From contig CAMIZK010000009.1 in NCBI GenBank assembly GCA_946403315.1, forward strand, positions 1 to 38,215: a DNA stretch of 38,215 nt. Reading direction: 5' to 3'. The position numbers and the translations under genes were made by a program. Source of the DNA: an uncultured Bacteroidales bacterium (GTDB lineage: Bacteria > Bacteroidota > Bacteroidia > Bacteroidales > Paludibacteraceae). The notes below the pieces were generated by a model. That model was not told where the DNA came from. It did not search any database and worked only from the letters and a program-made list of their open reading frames with translations. Numbering within the stretch: position 1 is the stretch's first letter; the number at the start of each line of letters is the position of its first letter. Shown piece by piece: positions 1 to 8,100 of the stretch.

Positions 1-2
1 TC

Positions 3-221
3 ATGACTCCCGAGGAACAAGCCCGTATCCTCGATCTTCGTGCCCAACTCGAAGAGTTCCGTACCCGTTTCTATGCCCAGTTCAAACGTCCTGACCCTGA
101 AGCACCCTTCGAGAAGAAACCCCAACCCGGTTCTTTGAAACTGCATCGCAAGCAATATGTCAAACTCGACACCTTCATTCAGGCTATCCTCCGTGAACGA
201 ATCAAATGTCAATCGCTTTGA
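3..221 (+). CDS. C-terminal fragment of an unrecognised protein
   Basis: The open frame runs from the left edge of the window to a stop at 219-221. The first ATG is at position 3, but the gene may begin outside the window, so this may be only a C-terminal end of about 72 residues. It is hydrophilic and rich in Arg, Glu and Lys, with a probable helix near residues 4-28 and a basic segment before the end. There is no signal peptide, membrane segment or motif that I recognise, so I assign no function. A Bacteroidetes promoter for the next gene follows 75 bases after the stop. Confidence 0.45.
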   Translation: MTPEEQARILDLRAQLEEFRTRFYAQFKRPDPEAPFEKKPQPGSLKLHRKQYVKLDTFIQAILRERIKCQSL

Positions 222-296
222 TTATCAATGAATGGTTGCAGAAAACAGACTATATTGGACAAAAAATACATTTTTTTTAAAAATATAGTAAAAAAA

Positions 297-328
297 TTTG
301 CACATATCAGAAAAAATGAGTAATTTTG
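297..328 (+). promoter_or_regulatory. Bacteroidetes-type promoter of the 405 gene
   Basis: A TTTG box lies at 297-300 and TAATTTTG at 321-328, separated by exactly 20 bp. The spacer carries the CACATATCA-type start and A-rich tail shared with six other promoters in this window. The leader to the ATG at 405 is about 70 nt, the longest in the window. The rest of 222-404 is AT-rich and shows no gene. Confidence 0.8.
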
Positions 329-404
329 TGCCCAAAATAATCAATTTATATTGATTTAATTAACTTTTATTAACTTTTTATTCACTTATTAATCTTTTAC
401 GATT

Positions 405-1001
405 ATGAATTTACAAATTTGGAAAAGTGAAACTCAGAAGATCTTCTGGAGTATCATCGCTTTGGTAATTATCGGTTTCCTGTATGGTTTAATGCCGTTA
501 GTAACACTTGAATCTCGTGCTGCAGGTTTCCTGGAGACCGGAAGTCTTGGTACCCCTTGGTACAACTATGTATTCCCGATCATCATGGCTGGTGTTTATG
601 TTTTCATGTTCCTGAGCGCTAACAAGATCGCTTCTATTTTGAAAGCAGAGGATGCGAAGAGCTTCAAGTTCATTTCCTATTCATTCTGCATTTATGCTGT
701 TTCTAACTTGATGGCTCTGATTCCGAGTGCAGGTAGCATCATTTCTACCATTTTCGGTATTTGTGCTATCGTTCTCTTCATCATGGCTTTCAAAGGTTTG
801 AAGGAGTCTGCTTCTATGCCGGAATTGGTTCACAGCGGTGCTAACATGCTGTTCATTGGCTATATCTTAGCGCTGGTTGCTGCTGTTCTGTCCTTCATCC
901 CGACAGCTGGTCCGATTCTTGCTTTCATTATCGCGTTGGTTGTTTTCGTACTCGAGATCATCGGTTGGGTACGTTTCATGAAAGCTGAGCCGGAATTGTA
1001 A
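405..1001 (+). CDS. Small multi-pass membrane protein, function unknown
   Basis: The 198-residue protein is mostly hydrophobic. I count about five or six membrane segments (roughly residues 13-33, 55-76, 86-128 as two helices, and 143-190 as two helices), with short polar loops and no signal peptide. Gly/Pro pairs (for example SAGS and TAGP) interrupt the later helices. I recognise no catalytic motif or known family. It has its own strong promoter with a long leader and is followed by two hairpins, so it is probably monocistronic. The start is the first ATG after the promoter. A housekeeping membrane role is possible, but nothing in the sequence says which. Confidence 0.75.
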   Translation: MNLQIWKSETQKIFWSIIALVIIGFLYGLMPLVTLESRAAGFLETGSLGTPWYNYVFPIIMAGVYVFMFLSANKIASILKAEDAKSFKFISYSFCIYAVSNLMALIPSAGSIISTIFGICAIVLFIMAFKGLKESASMPELVHSGANMLFIGYILALVAAVLSFIPTAGPILAFIIALVVFVLEIIGWVRFMKAEPEL

Positions 1002-1018
1002 TTGTAAAGATAAAGTCA

Positions 1019-1071
1019 TTGCCTTTTAGGCAAGGTCATCACCGTCATTTGGGCGGTGATGATTCTTTTTT
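1019..1071 (+). terminator. Hairpins followed by a T-run
   Basis: A small TTGCC/GGCAA hairpin (1019-1033) is followed by a perfect 8-bp stem CATCACCG/CGGTGATG (1037-1044 and 1054-1061) and a T-run at 1066-1071. This is a plausible intrinsic terminator for the 405 gene, although four bases separate the stem from the T-run. Confidence 0.6.
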
Positions 1072-1132
1072 ATCCTATTTTGCCATGCGAAATTGCCAAT
1101 TTTAAGAATTTTCTTAAAAAATGCACGCGTTT

Positions 1133-1164
1133 CTTGCGTATTTGCAAAAAATGTTGTAATTTTG
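1133..1164 (+). promoter_or_regulatory. Promoter of the lipoprotein-pckA unit
   Basis: CTTG at 1133-1136 and TAATTTTG at 1157-1164 are separated by 20 bp. It lies inside the open frame that extends upstream of the lipoprotein start, so translation must begin downstream, at 1191. The spacer starts CGTAT and ends AAAAAATGTTG, like the other promoters here. Confidence 0.75.
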
Positions 1165-1190
1165 TACCGTTTTTAAAAACCAATCAACGT

Positions 1191-1607
1191 ATGAAACGCT
1201 CAACATCGCTTTTCGCGGCCGTTTTAGGTGCCGCTGTAATAGGTCTTTTCGGCCTGAGTTCTTGTGCCAAGAGTTCCAATGAAAAACCGGCTGAGGAGCA
1301 AGCTCCGAGTCAGGAGATGGGTCTCTGTTCCGTAGAGTTATACGATGTAGCAGAACTGCTGCCGATCTTCGAAGCCATCGATGAATCGACCATCGGTATG
1401 GAGCGTCAGTTGGGTGAGATGTTGAGTGGTATCGGTGAGATGAATAGTCCTGCCGTTGGTAGGGCTTTCTACAACGACACCGCTGCCATCAATGCCATTT
1501 TGAATGGAGAGAAAGCACAGGCATTGCTGCCGAACGATATCGCTTTCTCCTGGGAACCGTACAACGACCGCGGTAGTTTTTATGTGCTGGTTGCATTGAA
1601 GAAATAA
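1191..1607 (+). CDS. Putative small lipoprotein
   Basis: The 138-residue protein begins with a lipoprotein signal peptide: basic MKRS, a hydrophobic stretch, and a lipobox LSSC with the modified Cys at about residue 25. The mature part is acidic, starts with a Glu/Pro-rich linker, and has no motif that I recognise. An ATG further upstream in the same frame (1056) is rejected because the promoter -7 box lies at 1157-1164, inside that extension. The pckA start follows after 21 bp, so the two genes are probably co-transcribed, but the sequence gives no functional link to gluconeogenesis. Confidence 0.7.
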   Translation: MKRSTSLFAAVLGAAVIGLFGLSSCAKSSNEKPAEEQAPSQEMGLCSVELYDVAELLPIFEAIDESTIGMERQLGEMLSGIGEMNSPAVGRAFYNDTAAINAILNGEKAQALLPNDIAFSWEPYNDRGSFYVLVALKK

Positions 1608-1628
1608 CAAACAAAAATATATACAACA

Positions 1629-3233
1629 ATGAAAGAATTAGATCTTACCAAGTATGGTATCAAGGGCGCAACTGTTATCGCCCACAACCCTTCCTACGAG
1701 TATCTGTTCGCAGAGGAGACCAAGCCGGGTTTGACCGGTTATGACAAAGGTCAGGTGACTGAACTCGGCGCAGTTAACGTAATGACAGGTATCTACACCG
1801 GTCGTTCGCCGAAAGACAAATACATCGTGGATGACGCACAGAGCCACAACAATGTATGGTGGACCACTGAGGGTTACAAGAACGATAACCACCCGATGTC
1901 TGAGGACGTTTGGGCTAAGGTAAAAGAGCTCGCTATCAAGGAGTTGAGCAACAAGAACCTCTACGTAGTGGACGCTTTCTGCGGCGCAAACAAAGAGACT
2001 CGTCTGGCTGTTCGCTTCATCGTTGAGGTAGCTTGGCAGGCTCACTTCGTTAAGAATATGTTCATCCAGCCGACCGAGGAGGAGTTGGAGAACTTCGAGC
2101 CGAACTTCGTGATCTACAATGCTTCCAAAGCGAAAGTAGAGAACTACAAAGAGCTCGGTCTGAACAGCGAGACTTGCGTAGCGTTCAACACCACCAGCCG
2201 CGAGCAGGTGATCATCAACACCTGGTACGGCGGTGAGATGAAGAAAGGTATGTTCTCCATGCAGAACTACTACCTGCCGCTCCGTGGCATCGCTTCGATG
2301 CACTGCTCCGCTAACACCGACATGGAGGGCAAGAACACCGCTATCTTCTTCGGTCTCTCCGGTACCGGTAAGACTACCCTTTCTACCGACCCGAAACGTC
2401 TCCTTATCGGTGACGACGAGCACGGATGGGACGATGAGGGCGTATTCAACCTCGAAGGTGGTTGCTATGCAAAAGTCATCAACCTCGACAAAGAGTCCGA
2501 GCCGGATATCTACAACGCTATCCGCCGCAATGCCCTGCTCGAGAACGTAACCGTGGACGCTAACGGAAAAATCGATTTCGCTGACAAGAGCGTAACCGAG
2601 AACACCCGTGTTTCGTACCCGATCAACCATATTGAGAAAATCGTTCGCCCGATCTCTGCAGGTCCTGCAGCGAAGAACGTCATCTTCCTCTCCGCTGACG
2701 CTTTCGGCGTTCTGCCTCCTGTTTCCATCCTCACTCCGGAGCAGACCAAGTACTACTTCCTCTCCGGTTTCACCGCTAAGTTGGCTGGTACCGAGCGTGG
2801 TATCACCGAGCCGACTCCGACTTTCTCCGCTTGCTTCGGTCAAGCTTTCTTGGAGCTCCATCCGACGAAATATGCTGAGGAACTCGTGAAGAAAATGGAG
2901 AAATCCGGTGCAAAAGCATATCTGGTTAACACCGGTTGGAATGGTACCGGCAAGCGTATCTCGATTCGCGACACCCGTGGTATCATCGACGCTATCCTCG
3001 GTGGTGATATCCTCACCGCTCCGACGAAGAAGATCCCGTACTTCAACTTCGAAGTACCGACCGCTCTGCCGGGTGTTGATCCTGCTATCCTCGACCCGCG
3101 CGACACCTATAAGGACGCTGCTGAGTGGGAAGTTAAGGCAAAAGACCTGGCTGCTCGCTTCATCAAGAACTTCGACAAATATACGTCGAACGAAGCTGGT
3201 AAGGCACTCGTTGCTGCAGGTCCGCAACTCTAA
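1629..3233 (+). CDS. pckA: Phosphoenolpyruvate carboxykinase (ATP-dependent)
   Basis: PckA catalyses oxaloacetate + ATP to PEP + ADP + CO2. In anaerobic Bacteroidales it is usually thought to run in the carboxylating direction, feeding fumarate respiration and succinate production (established knowledge). The 534-residue length is normal for the ATP class. Visible signatures are the substrate loop YTGRSPKDK near residues 56-64 (Arg59), the kinase-1a P-loop GLSGTGKT at 242-249, and the metal/nucleotide-binding segment DDEHGW at 262-267. The protein is cytosolic with no signal peptide. It is preceded by a lipoprotein gene (21-bp gap) and its stop overlaps the next ATG (TAATG at 3231-3235), so translation is probably coupled. 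Confidence 0.97.
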   Translation: MKELDLTKYGIKGATVIAHNPSYEYLFAEETKPGLTGYDKGQVTELGAVNVMTGIYTGRSPKDKYIVDDAQSHNNVWWTTEGYKNDNHPMSEDVWAKVKELAIKELSNKNLYVVDAFCGANKETRLAVRFIVEVAWQAHFVKNMFIQPTEEELENFEPNFVIYNASKAKVENYKELGLNSETCVAFNTTSREQVIINTWYGGEMKKGMFSMQNYYLPLRGIASMHCSANTDMEGKNTAIFFGLSGTGKTTLSTDPKRLLIGDDEHGWDDEGVFNLEGGCYAKVINLDKESEPDIYNAIRRNALLENVTVDANGKIDFADKSVTENTRVSYPINHIEKIVRPISAGPAAKNVIFLSADAFGVLPPVSILTPEQTKYYFLSGFTAKLAGTERGITEPTPTFSACFGQAFLELHPTKYAEELVKKMEKSGAKAYLVNTGWNGTGKRISIRDTRGIIDAILGGDILTAPTKKIPYFNFEVPTALPGVDPAILDPRDTYKDAAEWEVKAKDLAARFIKNFDKYTSNEAGKALVAAGPQL

Positions 3234-3757
3234 TGAAAGAACAAGAGGAAAATAAAATCCGTCGCTTCGCCATGTATCGCCGTTTGGCATACATGGCGAT
3301 AGCGTTGATTGCAGTCTGCCTGATGAAGGTAGCTCCTGTTTTCTCCTTCTCTTCCGACAAAGGTATCCTCTATGATCGGTCGTTCACAATGGACCTGCAC
3401 GAGTTTAAGGTCATTCAGACGACACTGGATACAAATATCCCCTATGTATGGGAGACGATGTCGGTGAACGGATTGAACGTCATCTATTGGGTGCTATTTG
3501 TATCCTTGCTTTTCTGCATCGTGGTGTTCTATCCGACAAAGGTGCGGTGGTACCTCAGTTTAGGAATCGCGGCTGCAGGCGGTGTCTTTTACTTCCTGCT
3601 GATCCATTACGCCCTGCGTATATCGGATCTGCAGTATGCCACTTTGGCACCCACATGGGTCGCCTTCCTGCCGGCAGTCGTCATCGCGATGATGATCCTC
3701 CTCAACAGGAATGTAGCTAAGTTCGGAAACTATTTCGATGATATAACCGAAGAATAA
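3233..3757 (+). CDS. Four-helix membrane protein, function unknown
   Basis: The 174-residue protein has a short charged N-terminus and about four membrane segments (near residues 20-37, 77-96, 102-124 and 138-157), then an acidic tail. The size and layout resemble the DUF4293 class of Bacteroidetes membrane proteins, but I do not see its typical C-terminal signature, so this is only a possibility. The ATG overlaps the pckA stop codon, which makes this start likely. The stop lies three bases from the stop of the oppositely oriented gene at 3761, leaving no room for a terminator between the two converging units. Confidence 0.7.
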   Translation: MKEQEENKIRRFAMYRRLAYMAIALIAVCLMKVAPVFSFSSDKGILYDRSFTMDLHEFKVIQTTLDTNIPYVWETMSVNGLNVIYWVLFVSLLFCIVVFYPTKVRWYLSLGIAAAGGVFYFLLIHYALRISDLQYATLAPTWVAFLPAVVIAMMILLNRNVAKFGNYFDDITEE

Positions 3758-3760
3758 CGC

Positions 3761-4645
3761 TTACCAAGCGAAGGTTGCAGCAACCGGCCAGTGATCTGAG
3801 CCGGTTGCTTCGTAATCCACCTTACAACTCGCCGGCTTCAGTGTGCTGGTACTTAAAATATAATCGATCCGGATACCGATGCCTTTCTTCTTACAGGTCG
3901 GACCTAATTGAAACCAACTGGTCTCTAAGAACGCATCGTGCATACCCCGACTCAGATGCAGGTAGGCATAACTGAGCGGAATAGCATTAAAATCGCCTAC
4001 CACCAAGGTCGGATACGGACTGTCGTTCACGATCCGTTTGATGGCGCGTGCCTGTTTATTCCTCAGCGGTGTCGCCCGTTCCCATTTCTCCTTCATGTTT
4101 CCCATAGCCTCCATGTCCTGCTTGGTGAACTTATACGACTCCAGATGGTTGTTGATCAACCGTATCGTGTCGCCCTCTACCACTAAGTCACAGCGGTTCG
4201 ACAGGTTTCCCTGCGACTCATAATGGATACACTCCTTGTTGATAATCGGGTATTTGGACCATACCATCGTGCCGTACTGATGGCGTTTGTTATAGATCGA
4301 GAAATCGATGTACGAATACGGATACTTGGTGCTGAGGCATTGCTTGACGTCCGGTAAGGTCAGGTACTTGGCATCTTTATATACATCCACTTCCTGCAAG
4401 CATATCACATCTGCATCTTGCCGCAACAAGTACTGCAGCACTTCGTTCTTCTCCGGTTTAACAAACCCACCCATACGACCCGTGTTCCAGGTCAGTACCG
4501 ACAGACGATGCGGCAGTCGGGCTAACTGCGACTCACTCAAACCGGAACCGTGACTGACCAGTTTTAGAAAGCAGAAGATCAGTCCTCCTAACAGGATCGC
4601 CAGGAAGATATACCGGAAGATATGTCGCCGTTTCCCATTCGCCAT
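3761..4645 (-). CDS. Endonuclease/exonuclease/phosphatase (EEP) family protein, membrane-anchored
   Basis: This is a 294-residue EEP-superfamily enzyme (the DNase I-like metal-dependent phosphodiesterase fold). A single hydrophobic segment at about residues 10-30 acts as an anchor, so the catalytic domain is probably extracytoplasmic. The family motifs are all present: WNTG (Asn54), LQEV (Glu85), NNHLES (His167), GDFN (Asp218, Asn220) and the terminal SDHWP (Asp284, His285). The substrate cannot be told; relatives cleave nucleic acids, phospholipids or inositol phosphates. It is the last gene of the nine-gene minus-strand operon, 14 bp after porX, and its first codons lie inside a 7-bp repeat array. 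Confidence 0.88.
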   Translation of the reverse strand: MANGKRRHIFRYIFLAILLGGLIFCFLKLVSHGSGLSESQLARLPHRLSVLTWNTGRMGGFVKPEKNEVLQYLLRQDADVICLQEVDVYKDAKYLTLPDVKQCLSTKYPYSYIDFSIYNKRHQYGTMVWSKYPIINKECIHYESQGNLSNRCDLVVEGDTIRLINNHLESYKFTKQDMEAMGNMKEKWERATPLRNKQARAIKRIVNDSPYPTLVVGDFNAIPLSYAYLHLSRGMHDAFLETSWFQLGPTCKKKGIGIRIDYILSTSTLKPASCKVDYEATGSDHWPVAATFAW

Positions 4646-4680
4646 TTATCCTTTCGCCTTTATGAACCTTTCGCCTTTAA
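4636..4680. repeat. Heptamer array at the porX/EEP junction
   Basis: On the plus strand the units read CCCATTC, GCCATTT, then CCTTTCG, CCTTTAT, and after a three-base phase break CCTTTCG, CCTTTAA. The array contains both the porX stop codon (4660-4662) and the ATG of the EEP gene (4643-4645). Confidence 0.65.
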
Positions 4681-6207
4681 CGTGACCAGCGGAATAATCA
4701 TCTCCTCCAGAGATATACCGCCGTGCTGGAAGGTGTTGCGATAGTACTGCGCATAGTAGTTAAACTGATTCGGATAAGCAAAGAAATCGCTACCCGTACA
4801 GAACGCATAACTGCTGCTTACATTCGGACAAGGCAATCCGACGCGCTTGGGTTGGTCAATCGTAAACACGTTCTTTGAACTGCAGTTCAGTGCCTTGCCT
4901 ACCTTATATCGGATATTGGTGTTGGTGTTCTTATCCGCCACAATCTGCACAGCGTTCTTTACCCTTGTCGTACCGTGATCCGTCGTCAGCACCAAGGTAA
5001 AGCCCAACTCAGCGGCACGGCGCAGTAACTCGTAAGTGGGAGAATGCTTAAACCAACTGAGTGTCAGACTGCGGTAAGCCGCTTCATCGTTCGCTAACTC
5101 ACGCATCATCTTACTCTCCGTACGGGAATGGGAAAGCATGTCGATGAAGTTCAGCACCACGATATTCAGCGGTGCCTGTACGCCTTTGAGTTGACCAATC
5201 ACCCGTTCGCAGAAATCACTCTCGTTGATCTTCCAGTAATTGAAACTCTCCCGTCTGCGGTAACGGTCCAGTAAGGTCTGTACCAACTCTTTCTCGTATT
5301 GGTTCTTACTCTCTTCATCGCCTTCTTCCACCCAGTACTGCGGAAACATCTCCTGGATCTGCAGCGGCATCAAACCGGAGAAGATGGCATTACGGGCGTA
5401 CTGGGTAGCCGTTGGTAAGATCGGTGTGTATTGCTCTTCATGCACCACGGAATAGAACTCACTGATCAGCGGTTGAATAGTCTTCCATTGGTCATACCGG
5501 AAGTTATCGATCACACATAACAGCACTTTCTCGCCTTTGTCCAATAACGGAAAGACTGCATGTTTCATCACGTCCGGGGACATAAGAATGCTTTCGTCTT
5601 TTGTCTTTCGACTTTCGACTAAGGACTCGTAATTCTTAGCGATCCATTTGGCAAACGCTGCATTCGCTTGGGTGCGTTGGTCATCAATCAGACTACGCAT
5701 GGGGTGGTTCTCCAATTCGATATCCCATTTGGTTAACATCCGTTCGATCGCCTGCCATTCCTCGATCGTCGTGGCTGTATCGATCATATAGGAGATGTCG
5801 CTCCATTCCTGGCGGTAGTTCTGCTGTACCTGTTCGGTCACGATCTCCTGCTGATGGATATGTTTCTTAAGGCACAGCAGGATCTGAGAGGGGTTAACGG
5901 GTTTAATCAGGTAATCGGCGATCTTCTCCCCGATTGCCTGCTCCATGATATGTTCCTCTTCGGATTTGGTGATCATCACTATCGGCACTTCCGGGTGAAT
6001 CCGTTTGATTTCCTGCAGCGTCTCCAATCCACTCATACCCGGCATGTTTTCGTCCAAGAAGACGATGCTCGGTATGGTTTGAGAAATCATATCCAATGCG
6101 TCTTCACCGTTGGTAGCCGTGATGACTTCGTATCCTTTTTCTTTCAAATAGATGATGTACGGTTGTAACAAATCTACTTCGTCATCAACCCAAAGTATTC
6201 GGCTCAT
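4660..6207 (-). CDS. porX: PorX: response regulator with PglZ phosphatase domain (T9SS)
   Basis: PorX is the response regulator that, with the sensor kinase PorY and the ECF sigma factor SigP, controls the type IX secretion system in Bacteroidetes (established knowledge). This 515-residue protein has an N-terminal CheY-like receiver: acidic pair Asp8/Asp9, phospho-acceptor Asp52, Thr80 and Lys102. A helical linker follows (about 120-210), then a PglZ/alkaline-phosphatase-like domain with the VIDNFRYD motif (from about residue 233), a Thr-rich segment near 270, and LTTDHGT. Both domains look intact. A 7-bp repeat array sits in the linker and encodes residues near 198-207. The start overlaps the preceding synthase gene by 23 bp. 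Its presence fits the T9SS-like tails on secreted proteins in this window. Confidence 0.93.
   Translation of the reverse strand: MSRILWVDDEVDLLQPYIIYLKEKGYEVITATNGEDALDMISQTIPSIVFLDENMPGMSGLETLQEIKRIHPEVPIVMITKSEEEHIMEQAIGEKIADYLIKPVNPSQILLCLKKHIHQQEIVTEQVQQNYRQEWSDISYMIDTATTIEEWQAIERMLTKWDIELENHPMRSLIDDQRTQANAAFAKWIAKNYESLVESRKTKDESILMSPDVMKHAVFPLLDKGEKVLLCVIDNFRYDQWKTIQPLISEFYSVVHEEQYTPILPTATQYARNAIFSGLMPLQIQEMFPQYWVEEGDEESKNQYEKELVQTLLDRYRRRESFNYWKINESDFCERVIGQLKGVQAPLNIVVLNFIDMLSHSRTESKMMRELANDEAAYRSLTLSWFKHSPTYELLRRAAELGFTLVLTTDHGTTRVKNAVQIVADKNTNTNIRYKVGKALNCSSKNVFTIDQPKRVGLPCPNVSSSYAFCTGSDFFAYPNQFNYYAQYYRNTFQHGGISLEEMIIPLVTLKAKGS
5591..5618. repeat. Heptamer array inside porX
   Basis: Four 7-bp units (CTTTCGT, CTTTTGT, CTTTCGA, CTTTCGA on the plus strand) lie in frame in the porX linker and encode a hydrophilic stretch VESRKTKDES. 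Confidence 0.75.
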
Positions 6208-7219
6208 AGTTTCTCCATTTATTGATTAGGTTTGTCATGTCTTCCGGCCATTCGGAATCGAAGAACATGCGCTCGCCCGTACGTGGGTGCGTGAATCCTA
6301 ATGTACGCGCGTGTAAGACTTGTCTTGGACAGAGCGCAAAACAGTTCTCGATATATTGCCGGTATTTCTGGGTGCGCAGACCCTTCAGTATCTCACATCC
6401 TCCATATTTCTCATCGCAGAAAAGGGGATGACCGATATGCTTCATATGCACGCGTATCTGGTGAGTGCGACCGGTCTCTAATTTACATTCCACGAGTGTC
6501 ACGTACGGAAAGGATTCCAGCACTCGCCAATGCGTGATGGCTTCTTTGGCTTGCGGACATTCTTCGATGTCCCATACACGATAGATCGTGCGGTCCCTAT
6601 TATCTCGTGCCAGCGCACCTTCGATGGTACCGCTTTGTTCCTTAAACGTTCCCCATACGAGCGCATTGTAGGTTCGTTCCGTGGTGTGGTCAAAAAACTG
6701 CTTGGCCAGATGCGCCTTTGCTTCCGGTGTCTTGGCTATCAGCAGCAATCCCGACGTGTCTTTGTCAATTCGATGTACCAGACCGATATCCGGATTATTT
6801 ATGTCTGAATGCTGATTGCTGAATGCTGAATGCTCAAAATGCCACGCTAAAGCGTTCAGCAGGGTGTGCTCGTAGTTTCCGTGTCCGGGATGAACGACCA
6901 TACCGGCTTGTTTATTGACCACCAGCAGGTCCTCATCCTCATACACGATATTCAACGGGATATTCTCCGGTGTGATGGTGTAGTCATGCGGTTCATGATC
7001 CAGCAGCACCTGAATGATATCTCCGGGTTTGACGCGATAATTGGAAGCGACGGGGCTACCGTTCACCCACACATTGCCGGCATCCGCAGCCGTCTGGATG
7101 CGGTTACGGCTCGTGTTGGTCATATGCTCTGCCAGGTACTTGTCAATGCGCTCTTTGCCTTGACCCTTATCCACCTCACATCGCCAACGCTCCCATATTT
7201 CTTCGTCTTCTAGAACCAA
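6185..7219 (-). CDS. rluD: RluD-type 23S rRNA pseudouridine synthase
   Basis: RluA/RluD-family synthase that isomerises uridines in rRNA; RluD modifies helix 69 of 23S rRNA. In 344 residues it has an N-terminal S4 RNA-binding domain (about 23-80, with RIDKYLAEH) and the catalytic domain with HRIDKDTSG (catalytic Asp152) and the GRTHQIRVH motif. The most upstream usable start is a TTG at 7219, ten bases inside the end of the PASTA gene. I accept it because the conserved residues begin soon after (WRCEVDKGQ), but the exact start is uncertain. A 7-bp repeat array encodes residues 130-139, just before the catalytic motif, in a region that is variable in the family. Which uridine is modified cannot be read from sequence. 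Confidence 0.9.
   Translation of the reverse strand: MVLEDEEIWERWRCEVDKGQGKERIDKYLAEHMTNTSRNRIQTAADAGNVWVNGSPVASNYRVKPGDIIQVLLDHEPHDYTITPENIPLNIVYEDEDLLVVNKQAGMVVHPGHGNYEHTLLNALAWHFEHSAFSNQHSDINNPDIGLVHRIDKDTSGLLLIAKTPEAKAHLAKQFFDHTTERTYNALVWGTFKEQSGTIEGALARDNRDRTIYRVWDIEECPQAKEAITHWRVLESFPYVTLVECKLETGRTHQIRVHMKHIGHPLFCDEKYGGCEILKGLRTQKYRQYIENCFALCPRQVLHARTLGFTHPRTGERMFFDSEWPEDMTNLINKWRNYEPNTLG
6805..6832. repeat. Heptamer array inside rluD
   Basis: Four 7-bp units (CTGAATG, CTGATTG, CTGAATG, CTGAATG) lie within the synthase gene and encode a Ser/Asn/His-rich insert about 15 residues before the catalytic Asp. Confidence 0.75.
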
Positions 7220-8058
7220 TTCTCTTCGTCTTCGTCCCCCTTGTCAGTAGCTGCTTTCTCGATATCTGATGATAGCCGCAGCGTGACGGGTTCACCTTCA
7301 ATCACGATCGTACCTTCCTGCGGCGTCTGCCGATAGACGTATTTCGGTAACTCTTCGCCTTCCAACAGTTCGTCTTCGGGAATCTCTTCCTCGTCATAGT
7401 TCACTGCACCGACGGTCAGACGGTAGTTTAACAAGGTGCTGCGTGCTTCCTGGTACGTCATACCGATCACACTCGGCACTTCCACTTCTTCCGTACCTCT
7501 GCCGAAACCGACCACCAGACGCACTTTGGTACCTACAGCAATCTTCTCCCCCGGTTCGATACTCAGTCCTTCCTCGTCCTTGATGTCTAATACCAGGTCC
7601 CGGTATTCGGACGGTTCGTAGTCATACTCTTCGTCCACTACCAGACCGATACCGCGTAAGGTGGTCTCGGCTTGACGATAACTGATATCATGCAGGTCCG
7701 GCATGATGATCTGCCGTTTACCGGAAGCGTTCACGGTGACGTAGATCGTTCGGCCTTGTTTGACATGACTCTCCGGTGTCGGATCCTGCTCCACGATGGT
7801 GCCGAAGGGAACCTTGTCCGAGTACGTGGAGTCGATCACTTCGATCTTCAACTCCTGTAACGCCAGGATATGTTCCGCTTCCCCTACCACCATACCGTGG
7901 ATATCCGGTACGGATTCTTCTACACCGTGGTGGGTGTAACTGCGTAAGTAAGATGTCAGTCCCCATAACAGAAGACCTATCACTAACGCTGCGGCTGCGA
8001 AGTTACCCGCCACAAACAGCGTTCCCTTACCTACTTTTTTCCAATCGATGGGTTTCAC
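7210..8058 (-). CDS. PASTA-domain membrane protein
   Basis: The 282-residue protein has a short cytoplasmic N-terminus, one membrane helix at about residues 13-35, and an exported part made of about three PASTA repeats (roughly 45-110, 115-185 and 190-260), ending in a very acidic tail. PASTA domains in other bacteria bind muropeptides or the penicillin-binding apparatus, usually attached to Ser/Thr kinases or PBPs. Here no enzymatic domain is attached, a form common in Bacteroidetes (from memory). The start is GTG at 8056-8058, since no ATG lies nearby in frame. The stop overlaps the synthase gene by 10 bp, indicating coupling. Confidence 0.88.
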   Translation of the reverse strand: MKPIDWKKVGKGTLFVAGNFAAAALVIGLLLWGLTSYLRSYTHHGVEESVPDIHGMVVGEAEHILALQELKIEVIDSTYSDKVPFGTIVEQDPTPESHVKQGRTIYVTVNASGKRQIIMPDLHDISYRQAETTLRGIGLVVDEEYDYEPSEYRDLVLDIKDEEGLSIEPGEKIAVGTKVRLVVGFGRGTEEVEVPSVIGMTYQEARSTLLNYRLTVGAVNYDEEEIPEDELLEGEELPKYVYRQTPQEGTIVIEGEPVTLRLSSDIEKAATDKGDEDEENWF

Positions 8059-8066
8059 AATTTTAA

Positions 8067-8100
8067 AATCTTAAATCTCCAATCTTAAATCTCCAATACT
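8067..8100. repeat. Heptamer array between gpmI and the PASTA gene
   Basis: The 41-bp intergenic gap is almost entirely 7-bp units: AATCTTA, AATCTCC, AATCTTA, AATCTCC and a partial AATACT. It touches the gpmI stop codon. Confidence 0.75.

Noticed and set aside
1056..1190. N-terminal extension of the lipoprotein
   Set aside because: It contains the promoter and would hide the signal peptide.
1638..3290. A 550-codon open frame antisense to pckA
   Set aside because: It lies entirely opposite a well-supported enzyme gene, has no promoter of the local type and no recognisable motif. Codon bias of the real gene explains its length.
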